A stretch of DNA of 64,000 nucleotides from Caballeronia zhejiangensis (GCF_000698575.1 NZ_JFHD01000004.1:248001-312000); one strand, 5' to 3'; positions 16,974 to 25,660 are shown, counted from the first letter of the stretch. Program-made: numbers and translations. The notes: generated by a model from the sequence alone, not told the origin.

Positions 16974-17780
16974 TCAACCGATCCGAACGCTGTCGAGAAT
17001 CTCGTCTGAACCGGCCTCGAGCGGAGCGAAATTGGTCGAGCGCACATAATCCGGTCGCGGCTGCTCTACTTCTTCAGGCTTGTTCTTCACCTGGTTGTAG
17101 ACGATATAGGCCTGCCATCGATCGTCGCCGGACAGGTTATGACCCGAAGCATGCACAATGTTCGCGTCGAAAAACACGACTGTTCCCGGGCGGCCGATGA
17201 TAGGCACGGCCTTGGGATGGCTCGACAAAATATCGAGCATGGTCGGCTTCGGTACCACGTAGAAGCGATAACCGGTTGCCTCGTCGAACGTCGGATCGAG
17301 CGAACCCAGTTTGTGGCTCCCCGGGATGAAGTAGAGACATCCGCCCATTTCGGTCGGCTGGTCGAGCATGACCAAGGCAGTTGTCATCCGCGGCTCTTTC
17401 ACGCCGTCGATATGCCAGGTGCCGAAGTCTTGATGCCATTGCCAGACGGAACCGTCGATTGCCGTCTTCAAATTGCACTTCGTGTGATAGACGTAGAGCT
17501 GGTCATCGTCGATCAGTTGTTGTGCCGGCCCGAGCAATCTGGGAGAGCGCACTGCGGCGTGAAAAACCGCCGATGCCGTCGGACTTTCTGTCTCGTGAAC
17601 CTTGTAGATGGTTTTTGCAATGCCGCCCGTTTTTTCCCGGACAAGATGGTCGGTGTCAATCTTCTGGATTCGGCGCAACTCGCTCTTCATATGCGCAATT
17701 TCTTCTTCTGAGAAAAGCTCCGGCAGAACAACGAATCCATCGCGCTCGTATGCTTCCAACTGTGACGCGGTAAGTTCCAT
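16974..17780 (-). CDS. Phytanoyl-CoA dioxygenase (PhyH) family oxygenase
   Basis: A 268-residue Fe(II)/2-oxoglutarate-dependent oxygenase. The iron site is visible: H116-x-D118 in WQWHQDFG, a distal histidine at 210 in NIVHASGHN, and R221 (SGDDRW) suited to bind 2-oxoglutarate. GGCLYFIPGSHK is the typical strand of the double-stranded beta-helix. The ATG at 17780 is used because AGGAG precedes it at proper spacing. Homologues hydroxylate small molecules such as ectoine, amino acids or natural-product intermediates. It is divergent from a LysR regulator, which probably controls it. The substrate is not deducible. Confidence 0.88.
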   Translation of the reverse strand: MELTASQLEAYERDGFVVLPELFSEEEIAHMKSELRRIQKIDTDHLVREKTGGIAKTIYKVHETESPTASAVFHAAVRSPRLLGPAQQLIDDDQLYVYHTKCNLKTAIDGSVWQWHQDFGTWHIDGVKEPRMTTALVMLDQPTEMGGCLYFIPGSHKLGSLDPTFDEATGYRFYVVPKPTMLDILSSHPKAVPIIGRPGTVVFFDANIVHASGHNLSGDDRWQAYIVYNQVKNKPEEVEQPRPDYVRSTNFAPLEAGSDEILDSVRIG

Positions 17781-17846
17781 GAGGGGTCTCCTGACTTGTC
17801 GGCGCAATGTCATGATCGTAAGACCGGTCACGTCCAATGTAAAAGA

Positions 17847-17869
17847 TATAATAAGTTGCGTATCGATAC
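17847..17869 (+). promoter_or_regulatory. Promoter -10 box and palindrome before a LysR gene
   Basis: TATAAT lies at 17847-17852, and the 10-bp palindrome GTATCGATAC lies at 17860-17869, where transcription would begin. It is in the 103-bp divergent gap between the PhyH-like and LysR genes. This fits an autoregulatory LysR binding region. No good -35 box is visible upstream, consistent with activator dependence. Confidence 0.45.
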
Positions 17870-17883
17870 CTCAGAGGTTCCAG

Positions 17884-18792
17884 ATGGAACTGCGTCATCT
17901 ACGCTACTTTCTGGTGGTGGCACGCACGCTCAACTTCACGAAAGCGGCGGATGAACTGCACATGGCGCAGCCGCCGTTGAGCCGGCAGATACGCGATCTG
18001 GAAGAAGAACTCGGCGTAGCGCTTTTTGAGCGACGGGGCAAACGAGTGTTTCTTTCGTCGGCGGGCCAGGTCTTCGAAGAACGGGCCAAGCGAATCCTGA
18101 TGGAAACGAACTCCGCGATCGTGGATTCGCAACGCGCGGCACGAGGGGAAGTCGGCCGGGTGGCGGTGGGGTTCTTCGAGCACATCGCGTATACACTGCT
18201 GCCGCCGCTCTTGCGCGAATTTCAGCAGCGTTATCCCGCGGTGACAGTCGAGCTTCGATGGTTTTCCTCCGCGGAACAGATCAATGCGCTCGACCGAGGG
18301 GACATCGATCTGGCGTTCGTCCGCTCTTTGCCGCCTGATACGCGACTGAACAGCGTCTTGTTGCTTCAGGAGCCGTTTTACGTTGCTATCGCCAAGGACA
18401 ACCCACTCGCAGCAAAACGGCGGATTTCCATCAAGGACTGCAGGCAGTTGCGCGTCATCAATTACCGGAAAGATGTCGCGCCGGACTATCACGCCACCAT
18501 CAACCAGTTGTGCGCGCTTGCCGGATTTTCCCCATCCACGAGCTTTGAAATGGGGCAGATCTACGCTTCGCTTGGCCTCGTAAGCGCCGGGTTTGGCGTG
18601 ACGCTCGTACCGGCGTCAGTTCAACGAACGCACATGGACAACGTCGTCTATCGTCCTCTGCGCGAACAGCACGCGAAAAGCGAACTCTACCTCGCGTGGA
18701 AGGAACCCGGTCCGCCCCCCGCGCTAGGCTCTTTTGTTCAACTAGCGCGCGAGATAGCCGCGCACTACCCGCGAAAAGCGAAGGTCGAGTAA
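17884..18792 (+). CDS. LysR-family transcriptional regulator (BenM/CatM-like HTH)
   Basis: A 302-residue regulator beginning MELRHLRYFLVVARTLNFTK, with HTH segment AADELHMAQPPLSRQIRDLE and the following FERRGKRVFLSSAG. This N-terminus is shared by the BenM/CatM/TfdR subgroup that responds to aromatic-pathway intermediates. The inducer-binding domain spans roughly residues 90-295. It is divergent from the PhyH-like oxygenase, with a TATAAT box and GTATCGATAC palindrome between them. It therefore likely controls that gene and itself. Confidence 0.92.
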   Translation: MELRHLRYFLVVARTLNFTKAADELHMAQPPLSRQIRDLEEELGVALFERRGKRVFLSSAGQVFEERAKRILMETNSAIVDSQRAARGEVGRVAVGFFEHIAYTLLPPLLREFQQRYPAVTVELRWFSSAEQINALDRGDIDLAFVRSLPPDTRLNSVLLLQEPFYVAIAKDNPLAAKRRISIKDCRQLRVINYRKDVAPDYHATINQLCALAGFSPSTSFEMGQIYASLGLVSAGFGVTLVPASVQRTHMDNVVYRPLREQHAKSELYLAWKEPGPPPALGSFVQLAREIAAHYPRKAKVE

Positions 18793-19026
18793 GCGCGAAG
18801 CGGTACGGCGTCAATGGCGATGAACAGGTTGGTTTTGAAAAAGGGAAAATGTCGGCGAACCTGCTCTGCTGTGCGGCCACCCTATGCGACGCTGATGCGA
18901 TTGCTCGATCGCCACGCATTCGGCAAGATTCGGTGATCGCTTCGCCCGACGTCATCCAGCACACCGCCTGCATCGGCGCGCACTCATGCGTTTGCAACGT
19001 TCGCCATCGTCTCCAAGAAGGTCGAC

Positions 19027-19926
19027 ATGAATTTCAGGTCCTTACAGTGCTTCGTCATTCTCGCGGAGGAACTGAACTTCAGCCGCGCGGCCGAGCGGCT
19101 GCATATCGCGCAACCGGCGTTGAGCCAGCAGATCCGGCTGCTGGAAGAGCGGCTCGGCACGCAACTCGTCGATCGCGCGAGACGCCCGCTGCGGCTCACC
19201 GAGGCGGGCCACTATCTCTGCACCGAAGCGCGTCAGATTCTCGGCTCGTGGGAACAAGCCAGTCTGGGCGCGCAGGAAATCGGCATCGGGCGGCGCGGCT
19301 GGCTGTCGATCGGGTTCACGCGATCCGCGATGTACAGCATCCTGCCGCCCGCGCTGAAGGCGTTCCATCACTCGTATCCGGAAGTCGAGCTCAAGCTCTT
19401 CGAGATGCTGACCGAAGAACACACCGATGCACTGCGCGACCTGCGCATTCATGTCGGGATCGGACGTCAGCCGCTCGACATCCCCGGTTGCACGTCGTAT
19501 CCGCTGCTGCGTGAACATGTGGTGGCCGTGCTGTCGCCGGATCATCCGCTGGCGGGCAGGAAGAAGGTGCGTATCGCCGAACTCGAAGATACGCCGCTCA
19601 TCGTGTATCCGAAGCATCAGAACGCGCAGTTCAAGCGCACCGTGCAGTCCTTGTATCGCGATGCGGGCGTCACGCCTTTCATCGCTCATCAGGCTTACGA
19701 AATCCAGACGGCGATCGCGCTCGTCGCGGCGGGGCTCGGCGTGACCTTCGTCGGCGAATCGGTGGCGCGGCATGGACGCACCGACGTCGTGTTCCGTCAG
19801 CTCTCAGGCCCGGGTGCGTCGCGCTGGTCCACGCTCGCCGCCACATTCCGCACGGACGACGATTCGGCGCATCTGCGTGCCTTTCTCGCGTGCCTTCCTC
19901 CGCCGCTGACCGGCGCCGCACTATAA
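19027..19926 (+). CDS. LysR-family transcriptional regulator of the downstream aromatic-acid unit
   Basis: A 299-residue LysR protein. The HTH is at residues 1-60 (LNFSRAAERLHIAQPALSQQIRLLEERLG), and the effector domain begins near LSIGFTRSAMYSILPPALKAFH. It is immediately upstream of and co-oriented with an ACS-family permease, a LigJ-like hydratase and an RraA-type aldolase. Its stop codon is part of a 20-bp dyad that could be its own operator. By analogy with gallate and protocatechuate 4,5-cleavage clusters, it probably activates the downstream genes in response to a pathway intermediate; this is an inference. Confidence 0.9.
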   Translation: MNFRSLQCFVILAEELNFSRAAERLHIAQPALSQQIRLLEERLGTQLVDRARRPLRLTEAGHYLCTEARQILGSWEQASLGAQEIGIGRRGWLSIGFTRSAMYSILPPALKAFHHSYPEVELKLFEMLTEEHTDALRDLRIHVGIGRQPLDIPGCTSYPLLREHVVAVLSPDHPLAGRKKVRIAELEDTPLIVYPKHQNAQFKRTVQSLYRDAGVTPFIAHQAYEIQTAIALVAAGLGVTFVGESVARHGRTDVVFRQLSGPGASRWSTLAATFRTDDDSAHLRAFLACLPPPLTGAAL

Positions 19927-19940
19927 GAGAACGCTTATAG
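19921..19940. promoter_or_regulatory. Perfect dyad between LysR gene and its target operon
   Basis: CTATAAG and CTTATAG form a 7+6+7 inverted repeat that overlaps the LysR stop codon and lies about 170 bp before the permease ATG. The AT-rich arms and T-N11-A spacing match LysR operator architecture better than a transcription terminator. Confidence 0.45.
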
Positions 19941-20063
19941 AAGCATAAGGAACGCGTCTTGGACGCGGGCCGGCGCGCTACTTATCATCGATTTTCATGT
20001 CCTGGGCCGGCATGCCTTACGCGCAGCCGAACGGACAGACGAGCGGCGCAGGCCGTTTGTAAA

Positions 20064-20083
20064 GCGAGGCCGCAGAGCCTCGC
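20064..20083 (+). other. Leader hairpin upstream of the ACS-family permease
   Basis: GCGAGGC and GCCTCGC form a 7-bp GC-rich stem with a 6-nt loop, ending 29 bp before the ATG at 20113. No T-run follows, so it is not a standard terminator; it may be a structured 5' leader. Confidence 0.3.
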
Positions 20084-20112
20084 GATCCGATGAAAAAGAA
20101 CGTGGAGACGGC

Positions 20113-21459
20113 ATGGCCCCATTCAACGAAGCAGCAACGATGCGAAAGGTATACGGGCGGCTCATGCCCCTGCTCTTCGCGATGATGTTCTTCAACTACC
20201 TCGATCGCATCAACATCGGCTTTGCCGCGCTCGACATGAACAAGGCGCTCGGCTTCAGCCCTGCCGTGTTCGGCTTCGCAGGCAGCATCTTCTTCGTCGG
20301 CTACATGGTGCTCGAGGTGCCGAGCAATCTGCTGCTGCATCGCGTGGGCGCGCGCCGCTGGATCGCGCGCATCCTGCTCACGTGGGGCGCGGTCGCGGCC
20401 GTCACCGCGTTCGTATTCGACGACAAGAGCTTCTACGTGCTGCGCTTTCTGCTCGGCGTCATGGAAGCGGGTTTCCTGCCGGGCGTCGCGGTGTATCTGA
20501 CGAAGTGGTTCCCCGAGCGCTATCGGGCGCGCGCGGTCGGCGGCTACATCATCGCGGGATCGTTTTCCGCCGTGCTCGGCGGCCCGATCTCGACCGCGCT
20601 GATGACCTACGCGAACGGCATCCTCGGCCTGCAGGGATGGCAATGGATGTTCATCCTCGAAGGCATTCCGGCGATGCTGCTCGGCCTGCTCACGCTGCGC
20701 ATCATGACGGAGCGCCCCGCCGACGCCGACTGGCTCGCCGACGACGAAAAGCGCTGGCTCGAAACGACGCTCGCGGCAGAGCGCGAAGCGGTCGGCGGCA
20801 ACGCGCACTTCCCGCTGCTGCGCGTGGCGGGCGATGTCCGCGTATGGAGCCTCGCGTGTCTCTTCGGCTGCGCGCTCGTCGGCATCTACGGGCTCTTTCT
20901 GTGGCTGCCGCAGATCGTCAAGAGTCTCGGTCATCTGAGCAACATCGAAGTCGGCTTTCTTTCCGCCGCGCCGCCGCTTCTCGGCGTGCTCGGCACGTTC
21001 ATCATCAGCCGCAGTTCGGACCGCACGGGCGACCGCAAGAAGCATCTCGCGTTCGTCTACGGCATGAGCGCCCTCGCGATCGCGGGCAGCGCGTATGCGC
21101 CGAATCCGGTCGTCGCCTATGCGCTGCTGTGCGTGACCGGCCTCTTCATCTACGCAGGCAATCCGCTGTTCTGGAGCCTCGCCTCGTCGTTCAGGACCGG
21201 CGCGGCGGGCGCGGCGACCATCGCGCTCATCAACACGATCGCGCAGTTCGGCGGCCTCGTCGGGCCGTGGAGCATCGGGCTCGTGCGCAACGCGACGGGC
21301 AACTTCAAGCTCGCGTTGCTGACGATCGCGGCGTTCCTCGTCGTCGCGACGATCATCGCGCTCGTCATGCGCGTGAAGCCCGCCGACGACGAAGACACTT
21401 CGCTGCCCGCATCCGATTCGCACGAAGCGGGCGCACAACGACAGGAAAACCACGCATGA
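20113..21459 (+). CDS. ACS-family MFS transporter (aromatic/organic acid permease)
   Basis: A 448-residue, twelve-helix anion:cation symporter. Early motif LFAMMFFNYLDRINIGFAALDM is typical of the phthalate/hydroxyphenylacetate/tartrate permease subgroup, as are GVMEAGFLPGVAVYLTKWFPERYRARAVG and the central SRSSDRTGDRKKH. The start follows GGAGA. The stop overlaps the ATG of the hydratase gene (ATGA), so transport and catabolism are co-translated. By position it resembles the GalT permease of gallate clusters; a tricarboxylic or aromatic acid substrate is inferred. Confidence 0.92.
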   Translation: MAPFNEAATMRKVYGRLMPLLFAMMFFNYLDRINIGFAALDMNKALGFSPAVFGFAGSIFFVGYMVLEVPSNLLLHRVGARRWIARILLTWGAVAAVTAFVFDDKSFYVLRFLLGVMEAGFLPGVAVYLTKWFPERYRARAVGGYIIAGSFSAVLGGPISTALMTYANGILGLQGWQWMFILEGIPAMLLGLLTLRIMTERPADADWLADDEKRWLETTLAAEREAVGGNAHFPLLRVAGDVRVWSLACLFGCALVGIYGLFLWLPQIVKSLGHLSNIEVGFLSAAPPLLGVLGTFIISRSSDRTGDRKKHLAFVYGMSALAIAGSAYAPNPVVAYALLCVTGLFIYAGNPLFWSLASSFRTGAAGAATIALINTIAQFGGLVGPWSIGLVRNATGNFKLALLTIAAFLVVATIIALVMRVKPADDEDTSLPASDSHEAGAQRQENHA

Positions 21460-22496
21460 TCATCGATTGTCACGGTCACTACACGACCTCGCCGCCGCAG
21501 CACGAAGCATGGCGCGCGCAGCAGATCGCCGCGCTGAAGGACGGCGCATCGGCGCCGCCGCGCCCCGCCATCTCCGACGATGAAATCCGCGAAAGCATCG
21601 AGAACGGGCAGCTTCGCATCCAGCGCGAGCGCGGCACCGATCTCACGATCTTCTCGCCGCGCGCCGCCGGCATGGGCCATCATCTGGCGACGGCGGAGGC
21701 CAACGCGGTCTGGTCGGAAGCATGCAACGACCTCGTGCATCGCGTCGTCGACCTGTTTCCGCGTAATTTCGTCGGCGTCTGTCAGTTGCCGCAAGCGCCG
21801 GGCGTGGCGCCCGAGAATTGCATCGCCGAACTGCGCCGCTGCGTGGAAGAACTGGGTTTCATCGGCTGCAATCTGAATCCCGACCCTTCGGGCGGGCACT
21901 GGTCCGGGCTGCCGCTCACCGACCGCTCGTGGTATCCGCTCTACGAAGCGATGGTCGAGCTCGACGTGCCCGCGATGATCCACGTTTCGTCGTCGTGCAA
22001 TCCGAACTTTCATGCGACCGGCGCGCATTACATCAACGGCGATACATCGGCGTTCATGCAATTGCTCCAAGGCGATCTGTTCGCGGATTTCCCGACGCTC
22101 AAGTTCGTCATTCCGCACGGCGGCGGCGCGGTGCCGTATCACTGGGGACGATATCGCGGACTCGCGCAGGACATGAAGCGGCCGCTGCTCACCGAATATC
22201 TGCTGAACAACGTGTTCTTCGATACCTGCGTCTACCATCAGCCGGGCGCCGAGCTGCTCGCAAAGGTGATTCCGGCGAAGAACATCCTGTTCGCGTCGGA
22301 GACGATCGGCGCGGTGCAGGGCATCGATCCCGAAACGGGTCATTACTTCGACGACACGCGCCGTTATATCGACGCGATCGAATGGCTCAGCGACGCGGAT
22401 CGCCAGCGCATTTTCGAGGACAACGCGCGCGCGGTGTACGGACGGCTTTCCGCGCAACTGGAACGGCAACGATCGAACGAAGGAGCGACCGCATGA
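21456..22496 (+). CDS. Amidohydrolase_2 family, 4-oxalomesaconate hydratase (LigJ)-like
   Basis: A 346-residue TIM-barrel amidohydrolase. The N-terminus MIIDCHGHYTTSP carries the HxH metal ligands and closely matches what I know of the LigJ/PmdE 4-oxalomesaconate hydratases. Further ligands appear as MIHVSSSCNPN and FVIPHGGGAVPYHWGR, with the C-terminal FASETIGAVQGIDPETG. The enzyme hydrates 4-oxalomesaconate to 4-carboxy-4-hydroxy-2-oxoadipate in protocatechuate 4,5-cleavage and gallate degradation. It is translationally coupled to the permease before it and the aldolase after it. The neighbouring aldolase, which would use its product, supports the call. Confidence 0.8.
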   Translation: MIIDCHGHYTTSPPQHEAWRAQQIAALKDGASAPPRPAISDDEIRESIENGQLRIQRERGTDLTIFSPRAAGMGHHLATAEANAVWSEACNDLVHRVVDLFPRNFVGVCQLPQAPGVAPENCIAELRRCVEELGFIGCNLNPDPSGGHWSGLPLTDRSWYPLYEAMVELDVPAMIHVSSSCNPNFHATGAHYINGDTSAFMQLLQGDLFADFPTLKFVIPHGGGAVPYHWGRYRGLAQDMKRPLLTEYLLNNVFFDTCVYHQPGAELLAKVIPAKNILFASETIGAVQGIDPETGHYFDDTRRYIDAIEWLSDADRQRIFEDNARAVYGRLSAQLERQRSNEGATA

Positions 22497-23161
22497 ATCC
22501 GGCCGGATGGCGTGAATACGAATCCGCGGCTCAGGCGAGCCCCGCGACGCTCGCCGCGTTGCGCGAGCTGGCGGTATCGCTTCTGAGCGACAACATGGCC
22601 CGCGTGAGCGGCACGACCGGACTGCGTCCCTATCATCGTCCGAAGCCGATGGCCGGCACGGCCGTCACGGTACGCACGCGCGGCGGCGACAATCTCGCGA
22701 TCCATCGCGCGTTCGACTACTGCCGCCCCGGCGACGTGCTCGTCATCGACGGCGCCGGCGAGCTCACGCAGGCGCTCATGGGCGACATCATGGCGAGCTT
22801 CGCGCAGAGCATCGGCGTGCAGGGTCTCGTCATCGACGGCGCGATCCGCGACGTCGGCGCGCTCGGCCAGCGCGACTTTCCCGTGTACGCGCGCGGCGTC
22901 ACGCATCGTGGGCCGTACAAGAACGGGCCGGGCGAGATCAACGTGCCGGTGACGGTCGGCGGGATGGTGGTGAATCCGGGTGATATCGTCGTCGGCGATG
23001 AAGACGGCGTGCTCGCCATCGCGCCCGCCGACGTCGAAGCGGTGATCGAAGGCGCGCGCAAGCAGGCGGCGAAGGAAGCGGCGGCGCTCGAGTCGATCGC
23101 GGAAGGCCGTTTCGATCGTGCGTGGGTCGCGGTTCAGCGCGATCGCATGATGAACGGCTGA
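22493..23161 (+). CDS. RraA-family 4-carboxy-4-hydroxy-2-oxoadipate aldolase-like (LigK/GalC-like)
   Basis: A 222-residue RraA/HMG-CHA aldolase-fold protein. The GLVIDGAIRDVGAL segment supplies the conserved Arg-Asp pair that binds substrate and metal, and VNPGDIVVGDEDGVLAIAP is the family C-terminal signature. In the LigK/GalC branch it cleaves 4-carboxy-4-hydroxy-2-oxoadipate to pyruvate and oxaloacetate. It overlaps the hydratase stop by ATGA, matching consecutive pathway steps. RraA proper is shorter (about 160 residues) and lacks this context, so the aldolase role is preferred. Confidence 0.82.
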   Translation: MNPAGWREYESAAQASPATLAALRELAVSLLSDNMARVSGTTGLRPYHRPKPMAGTAVTVRTRGGDNLAIHRAFDYCRPGDVLVIDGAGELTQALMGDIMASFAQSIGVQGLVIDGAIRDVGALGQRDFPVYARGVTHRGPYKNGPGEINVPVTVGGMVVNPGDIVVGDEDGVLAIAPADVEAVIEGARKQAAKEAAALESIAEGRFDRAWVAVQRDRMMNG

Positions 23162-23226
23162 CGCCTTGCCGAACCGCCGCGAACGCGCGCATGATGGCGC
23201 GTTCGCTTCATCGACTATCGACCGCC

Positions 23227-23619
23227 ATGCCCGACTTTCTCGACGCCGCCGCGCTCATCGACCTCGCGCGACGCGCGCAAGCCCGCGCGCCGCAACCCTG
23301 CGCGTGCACGAAAACGCCGCTCGACGGCTGGCAATCGCAGCCGCTGTCGCTCGACGAATCGCAGTTCCGCGAGATCGGCACGCTGTTACCGGAGCACGAT
23401 CCGGAGCCGACCTTCGCCGAATATCTGCCAGGCAAGACGAACTACTGGTCCGCCGATGCGCCCATCGCGCCGCGCTTCTTTCCGTATAACCGCTGCGGCG
23501 TCTGGGAATGCTCGTCCTGCGGGCGGCTGTATCTGCGCTACACGGAAGGCGGCGGCTACTTCGTCGATCGCAGGATTCGCGCGGTGCGCGCGGATCTGAT
23601 CGAAGACGTCTCGCCGTGA
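23227..23619 (+). CDS. Hypothetical protein with a zinc-ribbon-like cysteine set
   Basis: A 130-residue protein that I do not recognise. It contains CAC near residue 24 and a later CGVWECSSCGRLYLRYTEGGGYFVDRRIR, whose CxxxxCxxC spacing suggests metal binding. There is no signal peptide or membrane segment. It is 65 bp downstream of the aldolase gene in the same direction and ends just before a strong hairpin. Codon use matches neighbours, so it looks like a real gene, but its link to the aromatic pathway is unproven. Confidence 0.75.
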   Translation: MPDFLDAAALIDLARRAQARAPQPCACTKTPLDGWQSQPLSLDESQFREIGTLLPEHDPEPTFAEYLPGKTNYWSADAPIAPRFFPYNRCGVWECSSCGRLYLRYTEGGGYFVDRRIRAVRADLIEDVSP

Positions 23620-23620
23620 C

Positions 23621-23665
23621 AATGCGCGCTCGCGCAGGAACGTCCGTTTCGCGCGAGCACGCATT
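23621..23665. terminator. Long hairpin between convergent genes
   Basis: AATGCGCGCTCGCGC and GCGCGAGCACGCATT pair as a 15-bp stem with one mismatch around a 15-nt loop. It starts two bases after the stop of the zinc-ribbon-like gene and ends seven bases before the stop of the convergent protease gene. Position and symmetry suggest a bidirectional terminator, although the T-run is short. Confidence 0.55.
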
Positions 23666-23671
23666 TCAGCC

Positions 23672-25243
23672 TCAACTCACCGCATCCTTCACCTTCTTGC
23701 CATCGGGCCGTCCGAGGCCGGTGCAGGCGTCCCATCCGGCTGTCGCGTGGAAATCGTCGTTATTGCCCTTTGTGATGTCGACGAGCGCCAGCGGGTCCTT
23801 GTAGAGATGCGGATTGATATACCCCACCGGCGCGCCCTTGATCGCGTTGATGCGCGCGATCAGTCCGGCCCATAGCGGCGCGACCGCGCTCGTTCCGCCG
23901 ATCACCATGTCGTGACCGTCGACGCGCACTTCGTAGCCGGTCACGGGATCGGCATTGCCGGCGACATCGGGCACGCCGCGCATCGCGAGCGGACTGTGTG
24001 CGCCGCCCGCGCGCGTGACCCGCAGCCCTTCCTGCCACGCGGGCAGCGCGAAGAACGAGCTCACGCCGCCGCCGGTCGCGCCGCCGTTGGCGCCGTCGTT
24101 CCATACGGTCTCGCTAGCGATTCCGTTGCCGCTCGCCTGCAGCGACGTGCCGCCGCAGCCCAGCGCATACGGACTGGACGCAGGAAAATCGACGTGATCC
24201 GCGCCATCGCCCACGCCGTCGCCGGAACCGTTGTCGCCGGATGCCGCGCAAATCGTCACGCCGAGCGCCGCCGCCGACTGGAACGCCTGATCGAACGCGT
24301 TCATCGCCTGCTGCGTCCATGCCGATTCCGGACCGCCCCAACTGATCGAAATCACCGACGGCTTGTTCTTCGTGTCATGAATCGCGGTGCCGATGGCGTC
24401 GATAAAACCCGCGTCGGTGTTGGGCGCGAAATAGACGACGATCTTCGCGCCCGGCGCGACCGCGCCCGCGACTTCGATATCGAGCATCACTTCGCCATCG
24501 GGACCGTTCGGATCGCCGGTCGGATGATTGCGTCCGTGATCGACCGAAACCGCGGTCACGGACGGCGCCTTCATATTCAGCGACGCGAAATACGTCTTGA
24601 GATCCGCGGGACGGTAGCCGCCGCCCAGCTCGATGATCCCGATGCATTGATTCTGACCGTCGCCTTGCGGGAAGTCATAGAGCGACGCGAGCTGCACGGG
24701 CGTGAACGTCGACGCGCCGGCTGCGCGCGCTGTCCAGCGCACGTTGCCCTGCGCGCGGGTCCGGAAGCTGGGCCGCGCCTGCGGACGGTTGTCGAGACCC
24801 ATGACGGCATCGACGACGCCGTTCAGTTCATCGGGCAGATGGATCGGTCCCGTGCGGCCGCGATAGGTGCCGCCGTCATGTTCGTACTGTTGCAGGCTCA
24901 CGCCGAAGGCCGCGTCGAACTGCGCGACCGTGCCGGAGAGCACGACCGCGCGCCGCGCCTCGTGACTCTCGACGACCGACAGTCCGTGCTTTTGCGCGAA
25001 CGCATGGACCGCCGCCAGGTCCGCGCTGTCCGCGCCGAAATGCTTCGTGAACTCGTCGTGATCGATATGCTTCGCCGACGCGCCTTGCGCCGCGAGCGCG
25101 CTGATGTGCTTCTCGAACGCATCGTGCGAGCGCCGTCGCACGAGCATGGTGACCTCCAGACGTTCGTTCGGGTCTGCCTTTCCGATGGGCTGCGCGTCCT
25201 TTAAACACTCGCGTTCGCTTCCGTTGAGCGGATGGTTTGCCAT
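23672..25243 (-). CDS. S53-family serine-carboxyl peptidase (sedolisin/kumamolisin-like)
   Basis: A 523-residue protease. ATG 25243 is chosen for the AGGAG nine bases upstream. An N-terminal activation prodomain (about residues 25-165) is followed by the catalytic domain. Catalytic residues are visible: E247 and D251 in EVMLDIEV, the oxyanion Asp near 335 in AASGDNGSGDG, and the nucleophile Ser near 449 in GGTSAVAPLWAG. Such enzymes are acid-active and self-processing. No classical signal peptide is seen, so secretion, if any, uses another route. It is convergent with the zinc-ribbon-like gene and stands alone. Confidence 0.92.
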   Translation of the reverse strand: MANHPLNGSERECLKDAQPIGKADPNERLEVTMLVRRRSHDAFEKHISALAAQGASAKHIDHDEFTKHFGADSADLAAVHAFAQKHGLSVVESHEARRAVVLSGTVAQFDAAFGVSLQQYEHDGGTYRGRTGPIHLPDELNGVVDAVMGLDNRPQARPSFRTRAQGNVRWTARAAGASTFTPVQLASLYDFPQGDGQNQCIGIIELGGGYRPADLKTYFASLNMKAPSVTAVSVDHGRNHPTGDPNGPDGEVMLDIEVAGAVAPGAKIVVYFAPNTDAGFIDAIGTAIHDTKNKPSVISISWGGPESAWTQQAMNAFDQAFQSAAALGVTICAASGDNGSGDGVGDGADHVDFPASSPYALGCGGTSLQASGNGIASETVWNDGANGGATGGGVSSFFALPAWQEGLRVTRAGGAHSPLAMRGVPDVAGNADPVTGYEVRVDGHDMVIGGTSAVAPLWAGLIARINAIKGAPVGYINPHLYKDPLALVDITKGNNDDFHATAGWDACTGLGRPDGKKVKDAVS

Positions 25244-25336
25244 GTCTGAACACTCCTGAGAAACGCCGCCGTCGTGGGTTGCGTTTTCGATGCCTCGCGG
25301 GCGGCGGGCGGGCATCGGATGCCGTGCGATACGCGC

Positions 25337-25660
25337 TTATTGACCGCCGAAATAGATCTGCTTCATCTCCTGCGCTGATGCCGGGCGCATGACGGCGCGA
25401 GCGCCCGTCGCCGACGCGCCCGACATCGCGCCGCCATAGCCAGTCGCGTCGTTCCGGCTCGATACGCGCGCCTCCGCTGCCTGGATCGCCGCCGGATAGC
25501 CGGGATCCTCGCCTCTGCCCGGGTAGTAGCCGGCCTGCTCCAGTTGCTCGAGCTCGGCGCGCACCTGGGCGCGCGTGAGCGCCGCGTCCGTCTGCGCGAG
25601 CACGGCAATCGGCAGCGCAAGCGCGGACGCCGCCGCGAGCGCCATCAAAATCGGTTTCAT
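25337..25660 (-). CDS. DUF4148 small exported protein
   Basis: A 107-residue protein with a clear signal peptide (LALPIAVLA-QT). It continues ALTRAQVRAELEQLEQAGYYPGRGEDPGYPAAIQAAEARV, the DUF4148 hallmark. The family is very common in Burkholderia relatives and has no known function. It lies 93 bp before the protease gene in the same direction, separated enough to have its own promoter. It ends KQIYFGGQ. Confidence 0.9.
   Translation of the reverse strand: MKPILMALAAASALALPIAVLAQTDAALTRAQVRAELEQLEQAGYYPGRGEDPGYPAAIQAAEARVSSRNDATGYGGAMSGASATGARAVMRPASAQEMKQIYFGGQ

Noticed and set aside
20017..21453. Minus-strand open frame opposite the ACS-family permease
   Set aside because: Composition is Arg/Glu/Asp-rich shadow; the plus strand has typical membrane helices.
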